64,000 nucleotides of DNA from Actibacterium mucosum KCTC 23349 (GCF_000647975.1 NZ_JFKE01000004.1:248001-312000), one strand, 5' to 3'; shown: positions 24,476 to 34,486, numbered from the stretch's first letter. Notes: generated by a model from the letters alone, not told the origin. Numbers and translations are program-made.

Positions 24476-26866
24476 TTGGATACAGTCGTACATATCGGCC
24501 TGCCGCATTGCGGAACGGAACGCATTCAGGATGTATTGGCCGGTCGCCGTGACCAGTTGCTGACGCAGGGGGTTCTGTTTGCGGCCTCGCCCGGGCGCAA
24601 GAACCACACCCGCTTGTTCATGGCTGTAACCGACCCCGACCACATTGATCCTTTGCGTGCGGCACGTGGGCACGCCACCATCGCCGCGCAGTCAAATCTC
24701 TATGCAGCGGTCCTTTCCGAGTTGCAAACGGAGATCGCGCAGCACAGGCCAAACCTTTTGATCCTGTCCGCCGTGCAATTTGGCGCGGGGTTGTCACGCC
24801 CCTCAGAGATTGCGCGCTTGCGCGATCTGCTGAAGGCCGCCGGTGCGGGCTCCATTCGGATTGTCGCGCATGTGGACGAGCAGGCACGCCTGGCCATGCG
24901 CAATTACGCCGATCAATTGCGTGAGGGGCGGTTGTCCGGCCTTCAGGACGAACTGGACCTTGCGCGCAAAAAGGAACCTTGGGCCGAAATTTGTCTGAAC
25001 CGGTGGGACGATGCGGACATAGACCGCAACCAGTTCCCCGAAGTGCACTTGCCGCCCTTTTGGCTGGATTATCTTGCGCTTGTGGATCGTTGGGAAACCG
25101 TGTTTGGCGACGGATCTGTCACATTGCGCGCCTTTGACGCCGACCTGTTCGCAAGTCCCGAACTGGGCACCGAAATCTCACAAAGCTTTGGCTTACCTGC
25201 GTTGGGCCCTGTAAATCCAGCGAAAATGCCAGAACTTCCTTCAGTTGAAACCCTGCGCCGCCTTCGTGCCCTTAATAACGGCCTGGACACATTGATGGCC
25301 AAGGGCCGCATCCTGACACCCAAGCTGCGCCACAGGCTGGGGGCCGAAGTGGCCGTGCCGGGCAACGCGCCCGAACCGGGATGCCTGACCGCCATTTCTG
25401 AACGGTTCAGCAAGGACAACAACAAGCTGCTTAAAAGGCAAAAGGCGCTGACCTCCAAACACCTCAAGCGCGATCGAAAACGCCCAGAGTGGATCGAGGC
25501 CGCGCCAAGTGGCGGGTTCCGCCTTTCACAATACCTGACGGTCTTTCTTCCCCGCATCGATCGGGCAACCCGGATCGAGTTGAAAGCACGCAAGATGGCG
25601 GAAAAGACACCGGAACCGCCCGCCCGCGAAGTCCCGCCCCCAGCAAAAGCACCTGCCGTCGCAGCGCCTGCGGTCAATGGTCTGAGCGATGTTGCGGAAA
25701 AGCTGATGACACCCGCGGCGAAAGAGAATTATTTCAAAATGCGCGGCGGACCATTTGCCCCACACAACCGGCTTGGCCACGTCAATGAAGAGGACCTTGC
25801 CGCGCCGTTCCCCATTCAACCCATGCGCACCCTGCCCCCCGGGTCCAGCGGCAATGTCATTGTCGGCTGTATGAAGAACGAGGGGCCCTATATTCTGGAA
25901 TGGGTCGCGTACCACCGTGCCATGGGCGTGGACAATTTCCTGATCTACACCAACGGGTGCGAAGACAGCACGTCCGAGATTCTGGATCGTTTGCAAGAGC
26001 TTGGCTATGTCCAGCATCGCAATAACGACAACTGGAAAGGCAATTCGCCCCAGCAGCACGCGTTGAACCGATCGCTGAAAGAAGACCTGATCAAGAACGC
26101 CGACTGGATCATTCATATTGATGTCGACGAGTTCATGAATGTCCGCTGCGGCAACGGCACGCTGGCCGATTTTCATGCGCGCGTGCCCGATGCAACAAAT
26201 GTTGCAATGACGTGGCGGCTGTTCGGCCATAACGACATTCAAGAGTTTCGCGATGACCTTGTTATCGACCAGTTCGACACATGTGCCCCAAAATTCTGCC
26301 CCAAGCCTCATACGGCGTGGGGATTTAAGACGATGTTCAAGAACATCGGCGCATATGAAAAGATAAGCTGCCACCGACCCAACAAACTGATCGACGGGTT
26401 CAGGAAAAAGGTAAAGTGGGTGAACGGTTCGGGTCTGCCCATGCCGGAGGATGTTGTCGATAATGGCTGGCGGTCGTCGAAGAAATCGGTGGGTTATGAC
26501 CTGCTGCAACTGAATCACTACGCCCTGCGTTCGGCCGAAAGCTTTTTGGTGAAACGTCAACGTGGGCGGGCCTTGCACGTAGATCGGTCGATTGGTCTAT
26601 CCTACTGGGTGCGTATGGATTGGAGCATCTACCGCGATGTCACGATCAAGCGCTCTATCCCGCGCACAAAGGCCCAGATCGACGAGATGAAGGCTGATGC
26701 CAGGTTGGCCGCCCTGCATGACGACGCAGTGGCTTGGCATCAGAAGAAAGCGGCCGCGTTGAAGGCAACACCTGAATTCCGTGATTTGCTGGATCAGGCG
26801 ATTGCGACGAAGTTGACCGAGATGGAGCGTGTGGCCTTTGCCATGGCGTTGGAGGTTGATACTTAA
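24476..26866 (+). CDS. Two-domain protein: sulfotransferase-like + glycosyltransferase
   Basis: A 796-residue fusion. Residues 1-270 resemble a sulfotransferase (HIGLPHCGTERI) but the P-loop Lys is replaced (K-T/S-G to H-C-G), so activity is doubtful. Residues about 275-400 are basic and end in a Pro/Ala-rich linker. Residues about 458-720 are a Glyco_tranf_2_4 module: VGCMKNEGPYILEW, YTNGCEDSTSE, HIDVDEFMNV (D-x-D near residue 549), NHYALRSAESFLVKRQRG. The start appears to be TTG at 24476, since GAGGG precedes it and the P-loop follows at once; the next in-frame ATG would delete that motif. Confidence 0.82.
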   Translation: MDTVVHIGLPHCGTERIQDVLAGRRDQLLTQGVLFAASPGRKNHTRLFMAVTDPDHIDPLRAARGHATIAAQSNLYAAVLSELQTEIAQHRPNLLILSAVQFGAGLSRPSEIARLRDLLKAAGAGSIRIVAHVDEQARLAMRNYADQLREGRLSGLQDELDLARKKEPWAEICLNRWDDADIDRNQFPEVHLPPFWLDYLALVDRWETVFGDGSVTLRAFDADLFASPELGTEISQSFGLPALGPVNPAKMPELPSVETLRRLRALNNGLDTLMAKGRILTPKLRHRLGAEVAVPGNAPEPGCLTAISERFSKDNNKLLKRQKALTSKHLKRDRKRPEWIEAAPSGGFRLSQYLTVFLPRIDRATRIELKARKMAEKTPEPPAREVPPPAKAPAVAAPAVNGLSDVAEKLMTPAAKENYFKMRGGPFAPHNRLGHVNEEDLAAPFPIQPMRTLPPGSSGNVIVGCMKNEGPYILEWVAYHRAMGVDNFLIYTNGCEDSTSEILDRLQELGYVQHRNNDNWKGNSPQQHALNRSLKEDLIKNADWIIHIDVDEFMNVRCGNGTLADFHARVPDATNVAMTWRLFGHNDIQEFRDDLVIDQFDTCAPKFCPKPHTAWGFKTMFKNIGAYEKISCHRPNKLIDGFRKKVKWVNGSGLPMPEDVVDNGWRSSKKSVGYDLLQLNHYALRSAESFLVKRQRGRALHVDRSIGLSYWVRMDWSIYRDVTIKRSIPRTKAQIDEMKADARLAALHDDAVAWHQKKAAALKATPEFRDLLDQAIATKLTEMERVAFAMALEVDT

Positions 26867-26867
26867 G

Positions 26868-27566
26868 ATGAAAGACGTGGCAAAGAACCAGAAAACAATC
26901 ACCTCGCGCGGGATCAAGTTTCCGCATGATCGAATGGTGATCCCATGGCGGCAGCGCAAACTTTTGCGCAATAACCGGTATGAAGAGAAAGAGTCCCGCG
27001 CCGTTTTGCAGAATTTGCGCCCCGAAGACCGGGTCATCGAACTGGGCGCCGGGATCGGCTATATGTCGTCACTGATGGCGCTGAAGGTGGGCATTCGAGA
27101 TGTGCACGCATTCGAAGCCAACCCGCGCATGATCCCGTTCATTGAAAACGTGCATGCCATGAACGACGTAAAGGGCGTAACAATTCACAACGCCGTTTTG
27201 GGCGATCACGCGGGCACGGCAGAGTTTTACAATCGACGCGACTATGTTGCCTCGTCCCTTGCGCCCTTGCCGACGGATGACGACCAAACACTGTTGTCGA
27301 TTGAAAAGATCGAGATGCGCGACGCGGGCGATACGTTCCGCACCATCGCCCCCACGGCGCTTGTCTGCGACATTGAAGGGGCCGAGGTTGATTTGCTTCC
27401 ACTGTGCGATTTGTCGTCGGTACGGTGCGCAATCGTCGAGATGCATCCCCAATGGGTTGGCTCGGCCGGAGTTGCCAAGGTCTTTGCAACGATGACACAG
27501 GCGGGGTTGACCTATCATCACCGTGGTTCGCAAGGCAAAGTCGTGACCTTCCGCCGCGATTGGTGA
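26868..27566 (+). CDS. FkbM-family SAM-dependent methyltransferase
   Basis: A 232-residue methyltransferase with motif I VIELGAGIGYMSSLMA, the acidic HAFEANPRM and the FkbM-specific CDIEGAEVDLL. FkbM proteins O-methylate sugars or polyketides. It sits 1 bp after the fused gene and 1 bp before the next glycosyltransferase, so it probably methylates the glycan made by this operon. The ribosome site GGAGG is rather far (about 12 bases) from the ATG. Confidence 0.88.
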   Translation: MKDVAKNQKTITSRGIKFPHDRMVIPWRQRKLLRNNRYEEKESRAVLQNLRPEDRVIELGAGIGYMSSLMALKVGIRDVHAFEANPRMIPFIENVHAMNDVKGVTIHNAVLGDHAGTAEFYNRRDYVASSLAPLPTDDDQTLLSIEKIEMRDAGDTFRTIAPTALVCDIEGAEVDLLPLCDLSSVRCAIVEMHPQWVGSAGVAKVFATMTQAGLTYHHRGSQGKVVTFRRDW

Positions 27567-27567
27567 C

Positions 27568-28611
27568 ATGCGGTTTCTGGCTGTCCTGACCGTTCGGAAC
27601 GAGGGCGCTTTTCTACTGGAATGGCTCGCCCATCACAAGGCGTGCGGTTTTACCGATTTCCTTGTCCTTTCAAACGATTGCGACGACGGAACCGACACCA
27701 TGCTGGACCGGCTGGATGCATTGGGGATCATCCACCATCTCCGAAATGACGGTCCGCATGAAGGCGGGGTGCAATGGGCCGGGTTGAAAAAGGCAGATAA
27801 GCACCCTGTCGTGGCGCAGGCCGATTGGATACTGCCATTGGATGTCGACGAGTTTGTTAATATCCACGTTGGTGACCGAACGCTGAGCGCGCTGCTGGAT
27901 GCCATACCCGAGGCGACGGCGATCACACTGACATGGCGCTTGTTCGGCAACGCGGGTGTCGTTCATTTCGAAGATACCCCTGTGACCGAACGGTTTACCA
28001 AAGCCGCGCCCGCCATCACCCGCTGGCCTTGGCGGGCCAACATGTTCAAAACGCTCTACCGAAACGATGGCACCTACCAGAAACTTGGTGTGCATCGCCC
28101 AAGAAGCCCTGACAAAAAACGTTTGGAACACGCCAAGTGGTTTGACGGAAACGGCGCTCCACTTTCTGAAATGTTCACCACGCGCCGCATTTTCTCCAAC
28201 ATGGGTCAGGCGCATTTTGGATTGGTACAGCTTAACCATTACCCGCTTGGCGCGATGGAGAGTTATGTCCTGAAATGTGACCGTGGCCGCGCGGTTCATG
28301 GCGACGATCGGCTGGGTATGGACTATTGGGTTGAACGGAATTTTTGCAGTGACGAGGATACAACGATTTGTGCAATCGCGCCGCTGCGCGATGCGGAATT
28401 GGCGCGTCTACGTACCGACGAAACCCTTGTTAACCTGCATGAAAACGCGGTTTCCTGGCGAAAGTCCCGGTTTGAAGAATTGATGTTGGAGGAACCATTC
28501 CGTGCGCTGTTTGGCCGCCTCGTGATGACGCCAGTCAGCGTGCCGGTCCCCCAAAACGCCGCCCGGTTCCTGATTAGCCACGCAAATCGCGCCAGACGTC
28601 AAAATAATTAA
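27568..28611 (+). CDS. Glycosyltransferase-like protein (Glyco_tranf_2_4 type), third copy
   Basis: A 347-residue protein of the same design as those at 22813 and in the second half of 24476-26866: LAVLTVRNEGAFLLEW, LSNDCDDGTDT, LPLDVDEFVNI, NHYPLGAMESYVLKCDRGRAVH. It is the last gene of the run. Divergence between the three copies is large, so they are old paralogues and probably add different sugars. Confidence 0.87.
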   Translation: MRFLAVLTVRNEGAFLLEWLAHHKACGFTDFLVLSNDCDDGTDTMLDRLDALGIIHHLRNDGPHEGGVQWAGLKKADKHPVVAQADWILPLDVDEFVNIHVGDRTLSALLDAIPEATAITLTWRLFGNAGVVHFEDTPVTERFTKAAPAITRWPWRANMFKTLYRNDGTYQKLGVHRPRSPDKKRLEHAKWFDGNGAPLSEMFTTRRIFSNMGQAHFGLVQLNHYPLGAMESYVLKCDRGRAVHGDDRLGMDYWVERNFCSDEDTTICAIAPLRDAELARLRTDETLVNLHENAVSWRKSRFEELMLEEPFRALFGRLVMTPVSVPVPQNAARFLISHANRARRQNN

Positions 28612-28722
28612 CGCGTTTCTCCAAAATTTTCACAGCTTCAGCCCAATTTTGCCTCATTGGCAGAAGAAAAAGGCCGTGCACCAAACACAAAACACGACCA
28701 CCCGAGGCCGGAGCAGACAGAA

Positions 28723-29679
28723 ATGCCCAAACCCGCAAAACCACGCGGCCAATTGGCCCATTCCGAATGGTACGCGCAGCTTGAAAAGCTGGGCGCAGAC
28801 CATGGCGGGTTTGACCGTTTGGGCGATGCGCATTGCGCGCTTTATCTCGAAGACAGCCCCACATTGCTGGTCACCTTCGAATGCGGTGAAAACGTCCGCG
28901 CGCGCGCCAAGGGCCGCCCCATGGGTTGGACCATCGCGGAAGAGGCTGGCTGGTCGCAATTGTCGCTGATTGCCGAGGGGTCGACCTGGTTCCGCAGCCC
29001 GCAGGTCTATGGCTATTTTGACGAACTGGTCGATGACGGCTTTTTTGACGACTTTGAACGCGTGGTGTTCTTTGGCGCCGGCGATTGCGGGTATGCCGCG
29101 GCGGCGTTTTCGGTCGCCGCGCCCGGATCCACTGTTGTGCTGGTGAACCCGCAGGCCACGCTGGACCCGCGCGTGACCGAATGGGACCCGCGCTTTACCG
29201 CTCATCGCCGCATCAGCTTTACCGACCGTTACGGCTATGCCCCCGACATGCTGGAGGCGTCCGAGCGTGCTTATGTCATGTACGACCCCGAAGCGACGTT
29301 TGACGCGATGCACACGGCGCTGTTTACGCGCAAAAACGTGACCAAGCTGCGGTGCCGTCACTTGGGCCCGAAACTGGCCGACGAGTTGGACCGGATGGGC
29401 GTTCTGTCCGAGGTGATTGACGCGGCCTGCGAAGGCATGCTGACCGACCAGGTGTTCCACCGCCTGTTCCGCACTCGGCGCGATAACCCGCGCTATCTGC
29501 GACGGCTGCTGGACAAGACCGAAACCGCCGGCCATCCCTATTTGGCCGCCATGCTGTGCCGCAACGTGATCAGCCGCCATCGTGCGCCACGCTTCCGTCG
29601 CCGTCTGAACGAGTTGCAGGAAACCCTTGCAGCCGAGGGTCGTGCCCTGCCGCCTTTGGGCAAAGAGGCCGGGGCCTAA
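28723..29679 (+). CDS. Conserved protein of unknown function
   Basis: A 318-residue soluble protein. The middle has [22 protein letters not shown] followed by [14 protein letters not shown], which looks like a Rossmann or alpha/beta-hydrolase nucleophile-elbow region without clear catalytic residues. The C-terminal half is helical and basic. I recall homologues in Rhodobacterales carrying a PAPS-reductase label, but the reductase motifs are not visible, so I give no function. ATG at 28723 has GGAG upstream. Its stop codon overlaps that of ureG on the other strand. Confidence 0.75.
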   Translation: MPKPAKPRGQLAHSEWYAQLEKLGADHGGFDRLGDAHCALYLEDSPTLLVTFECGENVRARAKGRPMGWTIAEEAGWSQLSLIAEGSTWFRSPQVYGYFDELVDDGFFDDFERVVFFGAGDCGYAAAAFSVAAPGSTVVLVNPQATLDPRVTEWDPRFTAHRRISFTDRYGYAPDMLEASERAYVMYDPEATFDAMHTALFTRKNVTKLRCRHLGPKLADELDRMGVLSEVIDAACEGMLTDQVFHRLFRTRRDNPRYLRRLLDKTETAGHPYLAAMLCRNVISRHRAPRFRRRLNELQETLAAEGRALPPLGKEAGA

Positions 29680-30287
29680 AGCCCGCCTTCGTGACGGATG
29701 AACTCTACAACCTGATCCACGCCAACCCCGCTGCGCAGGGCCGCCATCACGTAGGCCCCCTGCTCTCGGGCCTTTTGCGTGTCAGCCTCTAACAGATCCC
29801 GATCCACGCCCACATGCGGTGCCAGATCGGTCTTGTTTACAATCAACAGGTCCGAGCGCGTGACCCCCGGCCCCTTCTTGCGCGGAATATCCTGCCCCGC
29901 CGCCGTATCGATCACATAAATCGTCAGGTCGGCCAGTTCCGGGCTGAAAGTAGCGGCAAGGTTGTCGCCCCCACTTTCGATCAGCACCACGTCCAAATCC
30001 GGGATTTTGTCCCGCAGATCGGCAATAGCCGCCAGGTTGATCGAGGCATCTTCACGGATTGCCGTATGAGGGCAGCCGCCGGTTTCCACGCCCCGAATTC
30101 GTTCGATCGGCAACACCTGCGCACGCATCAACGCCTCGGCATCTTCCGAGGTGTAGATGTCGTTGGTCACCACGGCGACAGAGAGATCCACAGACAAAGC
30201 GCGACAAAGCTGTTCGGTCAGTGTTGTTTTCCCCGCGCCCACCGGGCCGCCGATTCCAACGCGCAGGGGGCCGTTTGGGCTGCTCAT
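29676..30287 (-). CDS. ureG: Urease accessory GTPase UreG
   Basis: A 203-residue SIMIBI GTPase with Walker [10 protein letters not shown], the switch/metal motif [11 protein letters not shown] (Cys-Pro-His binds Ni), ESGGDNL and the guanine-specificity [11 protein letters not shown] hydrolysis drives nickel loading into the UreC active site through the UreDFG complex. It is the last gene of the urease operon and its ATG overlaps the ureF stop (ATGA). Confidence 0.98.
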   Translation of the reverse strand: MSSPNGPLRVGIGGPVGAGKTTLTEQLCRALSVDLSVAVVTNDIYTSEDAEALMRAQVLPIERIRGVETGGCPHTAIREDASINLAAIADLRDKIPDLDVVLIESGGDNLAATFSPELADLTIYVIDTAAGQDIPRKKGPGVTRSDLLIVNKTDLAPHVGVDRDLLEADTQKAREQGAYVMAALRSGVGVDQVVEFIRHEGGL

Positions 30288-30907
30288 GTCTTGAATATCC
30301 TTACATCCTGGGTTTCGTGCTTCATCGCCGCCATATCAGCGCCGGGCGCGGCTGCGCCCAGATCGTCGAGCGTCATTGTTACGGCACGCCTGGCGGTTTC
30401 CGCAATATCGGCATGCAATGCCGACAGTACCGCCTGCCCTGCGCTTTGCCCCAGCGGCACAAAACGCACCGCGGCCGACACCAGATTCGAGATGAAGGCG
30501 TGAAGGTAGAGCGCAGCAACGTCTTCGGTCGAAAGGCTGAGGCTGCGCGCCGCCACGCCAACCGCGACAGGCAAAGGTGCGACGGCTTGCGCATCGCCGG
30601 TGATCTTGTTCACGGTATCTACAAAGGCCGCTCCTTGCGCTTCGGCCTCTTCCAGCCTTTCGCGCGACGCAGCCAATGCACGGGCAACGTTGCCAAGGTC
30701 CTGACCTTCCATGGTCCGGCACAAAAGCGTGGCATCCACGATCCCCGTGCCTTGGGTCAGGACCACACGCAGCCACGCCTGCAACGTTTGGGCATCCGTC
30801 ACATCACCCGATGCAATCGCGGTTTCCAACCCGTGGCTATAGGCGAAACTGCCCAGCGGGAAAGCTGGCGACAGCCATTGCGTCAGGGTAAGAAGATCAG
30901 TGTTCAT
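30284..30907 (-). CDS. ureF: Urease accessory protein UreF
   Basis: A 207-residue all-helical protein with the UreF start [24 protein letters not shown] and the [13 protein letters not shown] segment. It bridges UreD and UreG in the activation complex. The start at 30907 lies inside the 3' end of ureE (11-bp overlap). Confidence 0.95.
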   Translation of the reverse strand: MNTDLLTLTQWLSPAFPLGSFAYSHGLETAIASGDVTDAQTLQAWLRVVLTQGTGIVDATLLCRTMEGQDLGNVARALAASRERLEEAEAQGAAFVDTVNKITGDAQAVAPLPVAVGVAARSLSLSTEDVAALYLHAFISNLVSAAVRFVPLGQSAGQAVLSALHADIAETARRAVTMTLDDLGAAAPGADMAAMKHETQDVRIFKT

Positions 30908-31379
30908 GATGGTGATGATGGTCGTGCCCATGATCGTGCCCCATCGTACGTCCGTGGCCATAGGCACCGCCTTCGGGCACAAACGGTGCCTCGATCTCAA
31001 CCACTTCCGCCCCCAGTTGGCGCAGCATCTTGGCCAACACATGGTCGTGGCGCAGAAGCAAGTGATCTTCGGCAATCTGGCAGGGCGTGTGGCGGTTACC
31101 GATGTGCCAAGCCAGTTTTGGCAAGCTGTCGCCGGTAACTCGCAACAATGGTTCGGCCGCGGCGCGGATACCAATTCGGCCACCATTGGGCAGTTCCAGC
31201 GCGTCGCCATCATCGAGGCTGGTGGTTTCGGCCAGATCCAACAACACCGTGTCGCCTGCATCGGTGGTCAGCCGCTTGCGCCGCAGAAACCGTGCCTCGT
31301 AGCTGAGCGTCAACGTATCATCCACCGCGCCGGCCGGCTTACGCTGAATGGCATGAACGATGCCCAAATCCTTGCTCAT
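30897..31379 (-). CDS. ureE: Urease nickel metallochaperone UreE
   Basis: A 160-residue UreE: N-terminal peptide-binding domain, then a ferredoxin-like metal-binding domain (AWHIGNRHTPCQIAEDHLLLRHDHVL) and a histidine-rich end [13 protein letters not shown] able to hold several Ni ions. GGAGGG precedes the ATG at 31379. It is separated from the rest of the urease genes upstream by a DUF1127 gene and a hairpin terminator. Confidence 0.96.
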   Translation of the reverse strand: MSKDLGIVHAIQRKPAGAVDDTLTLSYEARFLRRKRLTTDAGDTVLLDLAETTSLDDGDALELPNGGRIGIRAAAEPLLRVTGDSLPKLAWHIGNRHTPCQIAEDHLLLRHDHVLAKMLRQLGAEVVEIEAPFVPEGGAYGHGRTMGHDHGHDHHHHHEH

Positions 31380-31445
31380 TTCTGGCCCTCCAAACTGCAA
31401 GCCAGAGTATCCGGGGGCTGGTCAGAGTTAAAGATGCCGGACATG

Positions 31446-31467
31446 AAAAAGGGGCCCACGGGCCCCT
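31446..31467 (-). terminator. Intrinsic terminator between DUF1127 gene and ureE
   Basis: Minus strand: GGGGCCC/GGGCCCC stem with a 2-base loop followed by TTTTT. It lies inside the urease gene run, so ureEFG would need read-through or a promoter of their own. Confidence 0.8.
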
Positions 31468-31491
31468 GATTTCGCGATATTTTGCCTGCGT

Positions 31492-31704
31492 TTACAGGTA
31501 GAATGCGTCTTTGAACACTTCGCGTACGATCTCGTCACGCTTCAGGCCACGCGCGGCCAACTGTTCATCAGACAGGCTGTTCAGAAACTCGACCTGTTTG
31601 ACGCGCGAATTGGCTTCCATGATTGCAACAAAAAAGTTGCCAATGACCCGGAACGGAGCGGCCAGATCGAACGAAGCGACGGTATTGGTGGTTGCGTTTG
31701 CCAT
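31492..31704 (-). CDS. DUF1127 small protein inside the urease locus
   Basis: A 70-residue protein. The C-terminal NSLSDEQLAARGLKRDEIVREVF is a clear DUF1127 (YjiS-like) signature; the first half is hydrophobic/helical. Small DUF1127 proteins act in RNA turnover or stress and phosphate/carbon adaptation in other alphaproteobacteria. GGAG stands about 9 bases before the ATG. It lies between ureC and ureE with its own downstream terminator; a link with urease is inferred from place only. Confidence 0.85.
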   Translation of the reverse strand: MANATTNTVASFDLAAPFRVIGNFFVAIMEANSRVKQVEFLNSLSDEQLAARGLKRDEIVREVFKDAFYL

Positions 31705-31820
31705 TTTGGAAACTCCAGAAAGTCCTGTGTGTTTCCTCCCTTGGCTCCTTAATTAGGGCAGAGACGTTGCCCCAACAACCGACGTTTTGGAAAGGCCGCT
31801 ATGCAAAATGCGAAGGGGCG

Positions 31821-33530
31821 TCAGAACATGAAATACCGTTGGGCCATAGGCAGCTCGGTTGCAGGCTCGCAGGTCAGCAACTCGCCATCGGCACGCACTT
31901 CATAGGTTTCCGGGTTCACCTCGATCTGCGGCGTGGCGGCGTTCATCACCATATCGGACTTGCCGATATTGCGGGTATTCTGCACCGCCACGGTGGACTT
32001 GGACAGACCCAGCTGCGCGCCGATCCCCTCGGCCTGCGCGGCCTGGCTCACAAAAGTGACCGACGATTCCGTCAGCGAGCGGCCAAAGGCGCCGAACATC
32101 GGGCGGGTATAGACCGGCTGCGGCGTGGGGATCGAGGCGTTGGGGTCACCCATCTGCGCCATGACGATTGTACCGCCAATCAGCGACATCTCGGGCTTGA
32201 CGCCAAAGAACGCCGGGGACCACAACACCAAATCGGCGCGTTTACCCACCTCGATCGAGCCGATCTCGTGCGCGATGCCATGCGCAATCGATGGGTTGAT
32301 GGTGTATTTCGCCACATAACGTTTCACGCGCACGTTGTCGTTTTCGCCGATCTCTTCGGACAAACGTCCACGTTGCACCTTCATCTTGTGGGCGGTCTGC
32401 CAGGTGCGGATGATCACCTCGCCGATGCGACCCATGGCCTGGCTGTCAGATGCGATGATCGAAAACGCGCCCATATCGTGCAGGATATCCTCGGCCGCGA
32501 TGGTTTCCTTGCGGATGCGGCTTTCGGCAAAGGCCACGTCTTCGGGAATGGATTTGTCCAGGTGGTGACAGACCATCAGCATGTCAAGGTGCTCTTCCAA
32601 CGTGTTCACGGTATAGGGCCGCGTGGGGTTGGTTGAGGATGGGATCACGTGGTTTTCGCCCACCACCTTGATGATATCGGGCGCGTGCCCGCCGCCTGCG
32701 CCCTCGGTGTGAAAGGCGTGGATGGTGCGGCCTTTCATGGCGGCCACGGTGTTTTCCACAAACCCGCTTTCGTTCAGCGTGTCGGTGTGGATCATCACCT
32801 GCACATCCATATCGTCGGCCACCGACAGGCAGCAGTCGATGGCGCCCGGCGTGGTGCCCCAATCCTCGTGCAATTTCATCGCACAAGCGCCGGCCTTGAT
32901 CATTTCGACCAGCGCGTCAGGCTGGCTGGCATTGCCTTTGCCCGACAGGCCAAAGTTCAGCGGGATACCGTCCAGCGCCTGCAGCATGCGGCCAATGTGC
33001 CAAGGGCCGGGCGTGCAGGTGGTGGCCAGCGTGCCATGCGCCGGCCCGGTGCCGCCGCCCAGCATCGTGGTCAGGCCGGAATGCAGCGCATCGTCGGCCT
33101 GTTGCGGACAGATAAAGTGGATGTGGCTGTCAAACCCGCCGGCGGTCAGGATCTTGCCCTCGCCCGCGATGGCCTCGGTGCCCGGGCCCACGATGATGTT
33201 CACGCCGGGCTGCGTGTCGGGGTTGCCCGCCTTGCCAATGGCCGCGATGCGCCCGTCGCGCAGCCCCACGTCGGCCTTGTAGATGCCGGTATGGTCGATG
33301 ATCAGCGCGTTGGTGATGACGGTGTCCACCGCCCCACCCGTGCGCGTCACTTGCGACTGCCCCATGCCATCGCGGATCACCTTGCCGCCGCCGAACTTGA
33401 CCTCTTCACCATAGGTGGTCAGGTCTTTTTCAACCTCGATGATCAGGTCGGTATCGGCCAGCCGGACCTTGTCGCCGGTGGTGGGCCCATACATGTCGGC
33501 ATAAGCGGCACGAGAGATTTTTGCGGGCAT
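31821..33530 (-). CDS. ureC: Urease subunit alpha UreC
   Basis: A 569-residue catalytic subunit. Nickel ligands and active-site residues are visible: [12 protein letters not shown] (His pair), [15 protein letters not shown] (carbamylated Lys), [10 protein letters not shown], the mobile flap MVCHHLDK with its catalytic His, and the Asp in [11 protein letters not shown]-type surroundings. It hydrolyses urea to ammonia and carbamate. AAGGACA lies before the ATG. Length is typical. Confidence 0.99.
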   Translation of the reverse strand: MPAKISRAAYADMYGPTTGDKVRLADTDLIIEVEKDLTTYGEEVKFGGGKVIRDGMGQSQVTRTGGAVDTVITNALIIDHTGIYKADVGLRDGRIAAIGKAGNPDTQPGVNIIVGPGTEAIAGEGKILTAGGFDSHIHFICPQQADDALHSGLTTMLGGGTGPAHGTLATTCTPGPWHIGRMLQALDGIPLNFGLSGKGNASQPDALVEMIKAGACAMKLHEDWGTTPGAIDCCLSVADDMDVQVMIHTDTLNESGFVENTVAAMKGRTIHAFHTEGAGGGHAPDIIKVVGENHVIPSSTNPTRPYTVNTLEEHLDMLMVCHHLDKSIPEDVAFAESRIRKETIAAEDILHDMGAFSIIASDSQAMGRIGEVIIRTWQTAHKMKVQRGRLSEEIGENDNVRVKRYVAKYTINPSIAHGIAHEIGSIEVGKRADLVLWSPAFFGVKPEMSLIGGTIVMAQMGDPNASIPTPQPVYTRPMFGAFGRSLTESSVTFVSQAAQAEGIGAQLGLSKSTVAVQNTRNIGKSDMVMNAATPQIEVNPETYEVRADGELLTCEPATELPMAQRYFMF

Positions 33531-33554
33531 GGGGGTGTCCTTGTTGGGTGTGCC

Positions 33555-34118
33555 TTACTTGTCTTCGAAAGGCTGTGCAGGTTTGGCTGGAGCCTTGCGA
33601 CGGCGCACCGGCTTGGCGTCGGGCGCGTCCGCGGCTGCTGCCTTTTTCGCCGCTGCGGCGCGACGGCGCTGTGCCGGCTTTTTCACCGGAGCTTCGGCCT
33701 CGGCCTTTTTCTCGGCAGGCTTGGCTGCAGGTGCTGCGGGCTTTGCGGGTGCTTCGGCCTTTACCGGTGCTTCTTCCTTAGCGGGCGCAGGTTTCTCTTC
33801 AACCTTCACCGGATTGGCAGCCTTGGCAGGAGCGGCAGGTTTTTCAGCGGCGACGGGCTTGGCCGCGGGCTTGGCTTTGGCAGCTGGTTTCGCCTTTGGA
33901 GCAGGCTTGGCCTTGGCGACCGGTTTCGGTGCAGGTTTTGCAGGCTCTACCGGAGCCAGAGCTTCTGGCGCGATAGCCACCTTTTTCAAAGGCATGGCCG
34001 ATTGCATGAACGCCGTCCAGGTTTTGGCAACCGACATCTGCATCTCGTAGCTTTGCGCCCAGATTTGCAGTGCGTCCGTATAAGGTTTCGTGAAAATTGC
34101 GGAAGAAAACTGTGTCAT
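33555..34118 (-). CDS. Phasin-like start with Ala/Lys/Pro-rich histone-H1-like tail
   Basis: A 187-residue protein. Residues 1-45 (FTKPYTDALQIWAQSYEMQMSVAKTWTAFMQS) form an amphipathic helix resembling phasin-like starts. The rest is Ala/Lys/Pro/Glu repeats (KPAPKAKPAAKAKP) ending in RRRAAAAKKAAAADA and RRRKAPAKP, like histone H1 or AlgP tails. GAGGAC stands before the ATG. It sits between ureB (16 bp) and ureC (24 bp), so it is cotranscribed with urease. I know of no urease role; DNA, polyphosphate or granule binding is possible. Confidence 0.8.
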   Translation of the reverse strand: MTQFSSAIFTKPYTDALQIWAQSYEMQMSVAKTWTAFMQSAMPLKKVAIAPEALAPVEPAKPAPKPVAKAKPAPKAKPAAKAKPAAKPVAAEKPAAPAKAANPVKVEEKPAPAKEEAPVKAEAPAKPAAPAAKPAEKKAEAEAPVKKPAQRRRAAAAKKAAAADAPDAKPVRRRKAPAKPAQPFEDK

Positions 34119-34134
34119 ATCCGTGTCCTCGGGT

Positions 34135-34446
34135 TCAGGTGTCCAGCGCACCCATGACGTCTTGGTTGAAGCCAAAAACGCGCCGCTCCCCTGCAAGCGG
34201 CACCAGCGAAATGTCCCGTGTTTGCCCGGGCTCGAAGCGAATTGCGGTGCCCGCGGCGATATCCAGCCGCATGCCCCGTGCAGCGGCCCGGTCAAACGAC
34301 AGGGCCGAATTTGTTTCAGCGAAATGATAGTGACTGCCAACCTGAACAGGGCGGTCACCTGTATTGGCAACGGTCAGCGAGATGGCCTCGGCCCCCGCAT
34401 TCAACGTGATATCGCCCGCGGCGATGATGTACTCTCCGGGGATCAT
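34135..34446 (-). CDS. ureB: Urease subunit beta UreB
   Basis: A 103-residue beta subunit with [34 protein letters not shown] and [13 protein letters not shown], all family hallmarks. AAGGAGGG precedes the ATG. It pairs with UreA and UreC in the trimeric enzyme. Confidence 0.98.
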   Translation of the reverse strand: MIPGEYIIAAGDITLNAGAEAISLTVANTGDRPVQVGSHYHFAETNSALSFDRAAARGMRLDIAAGTAIRFEPGQTRDISLVPLAGERRVFGFNQDVMGALDT

Positions 34447-34486
34447 TGCACGCCCTCCTTGTTACGGTTGGGCGCAGCCAGAGCGC

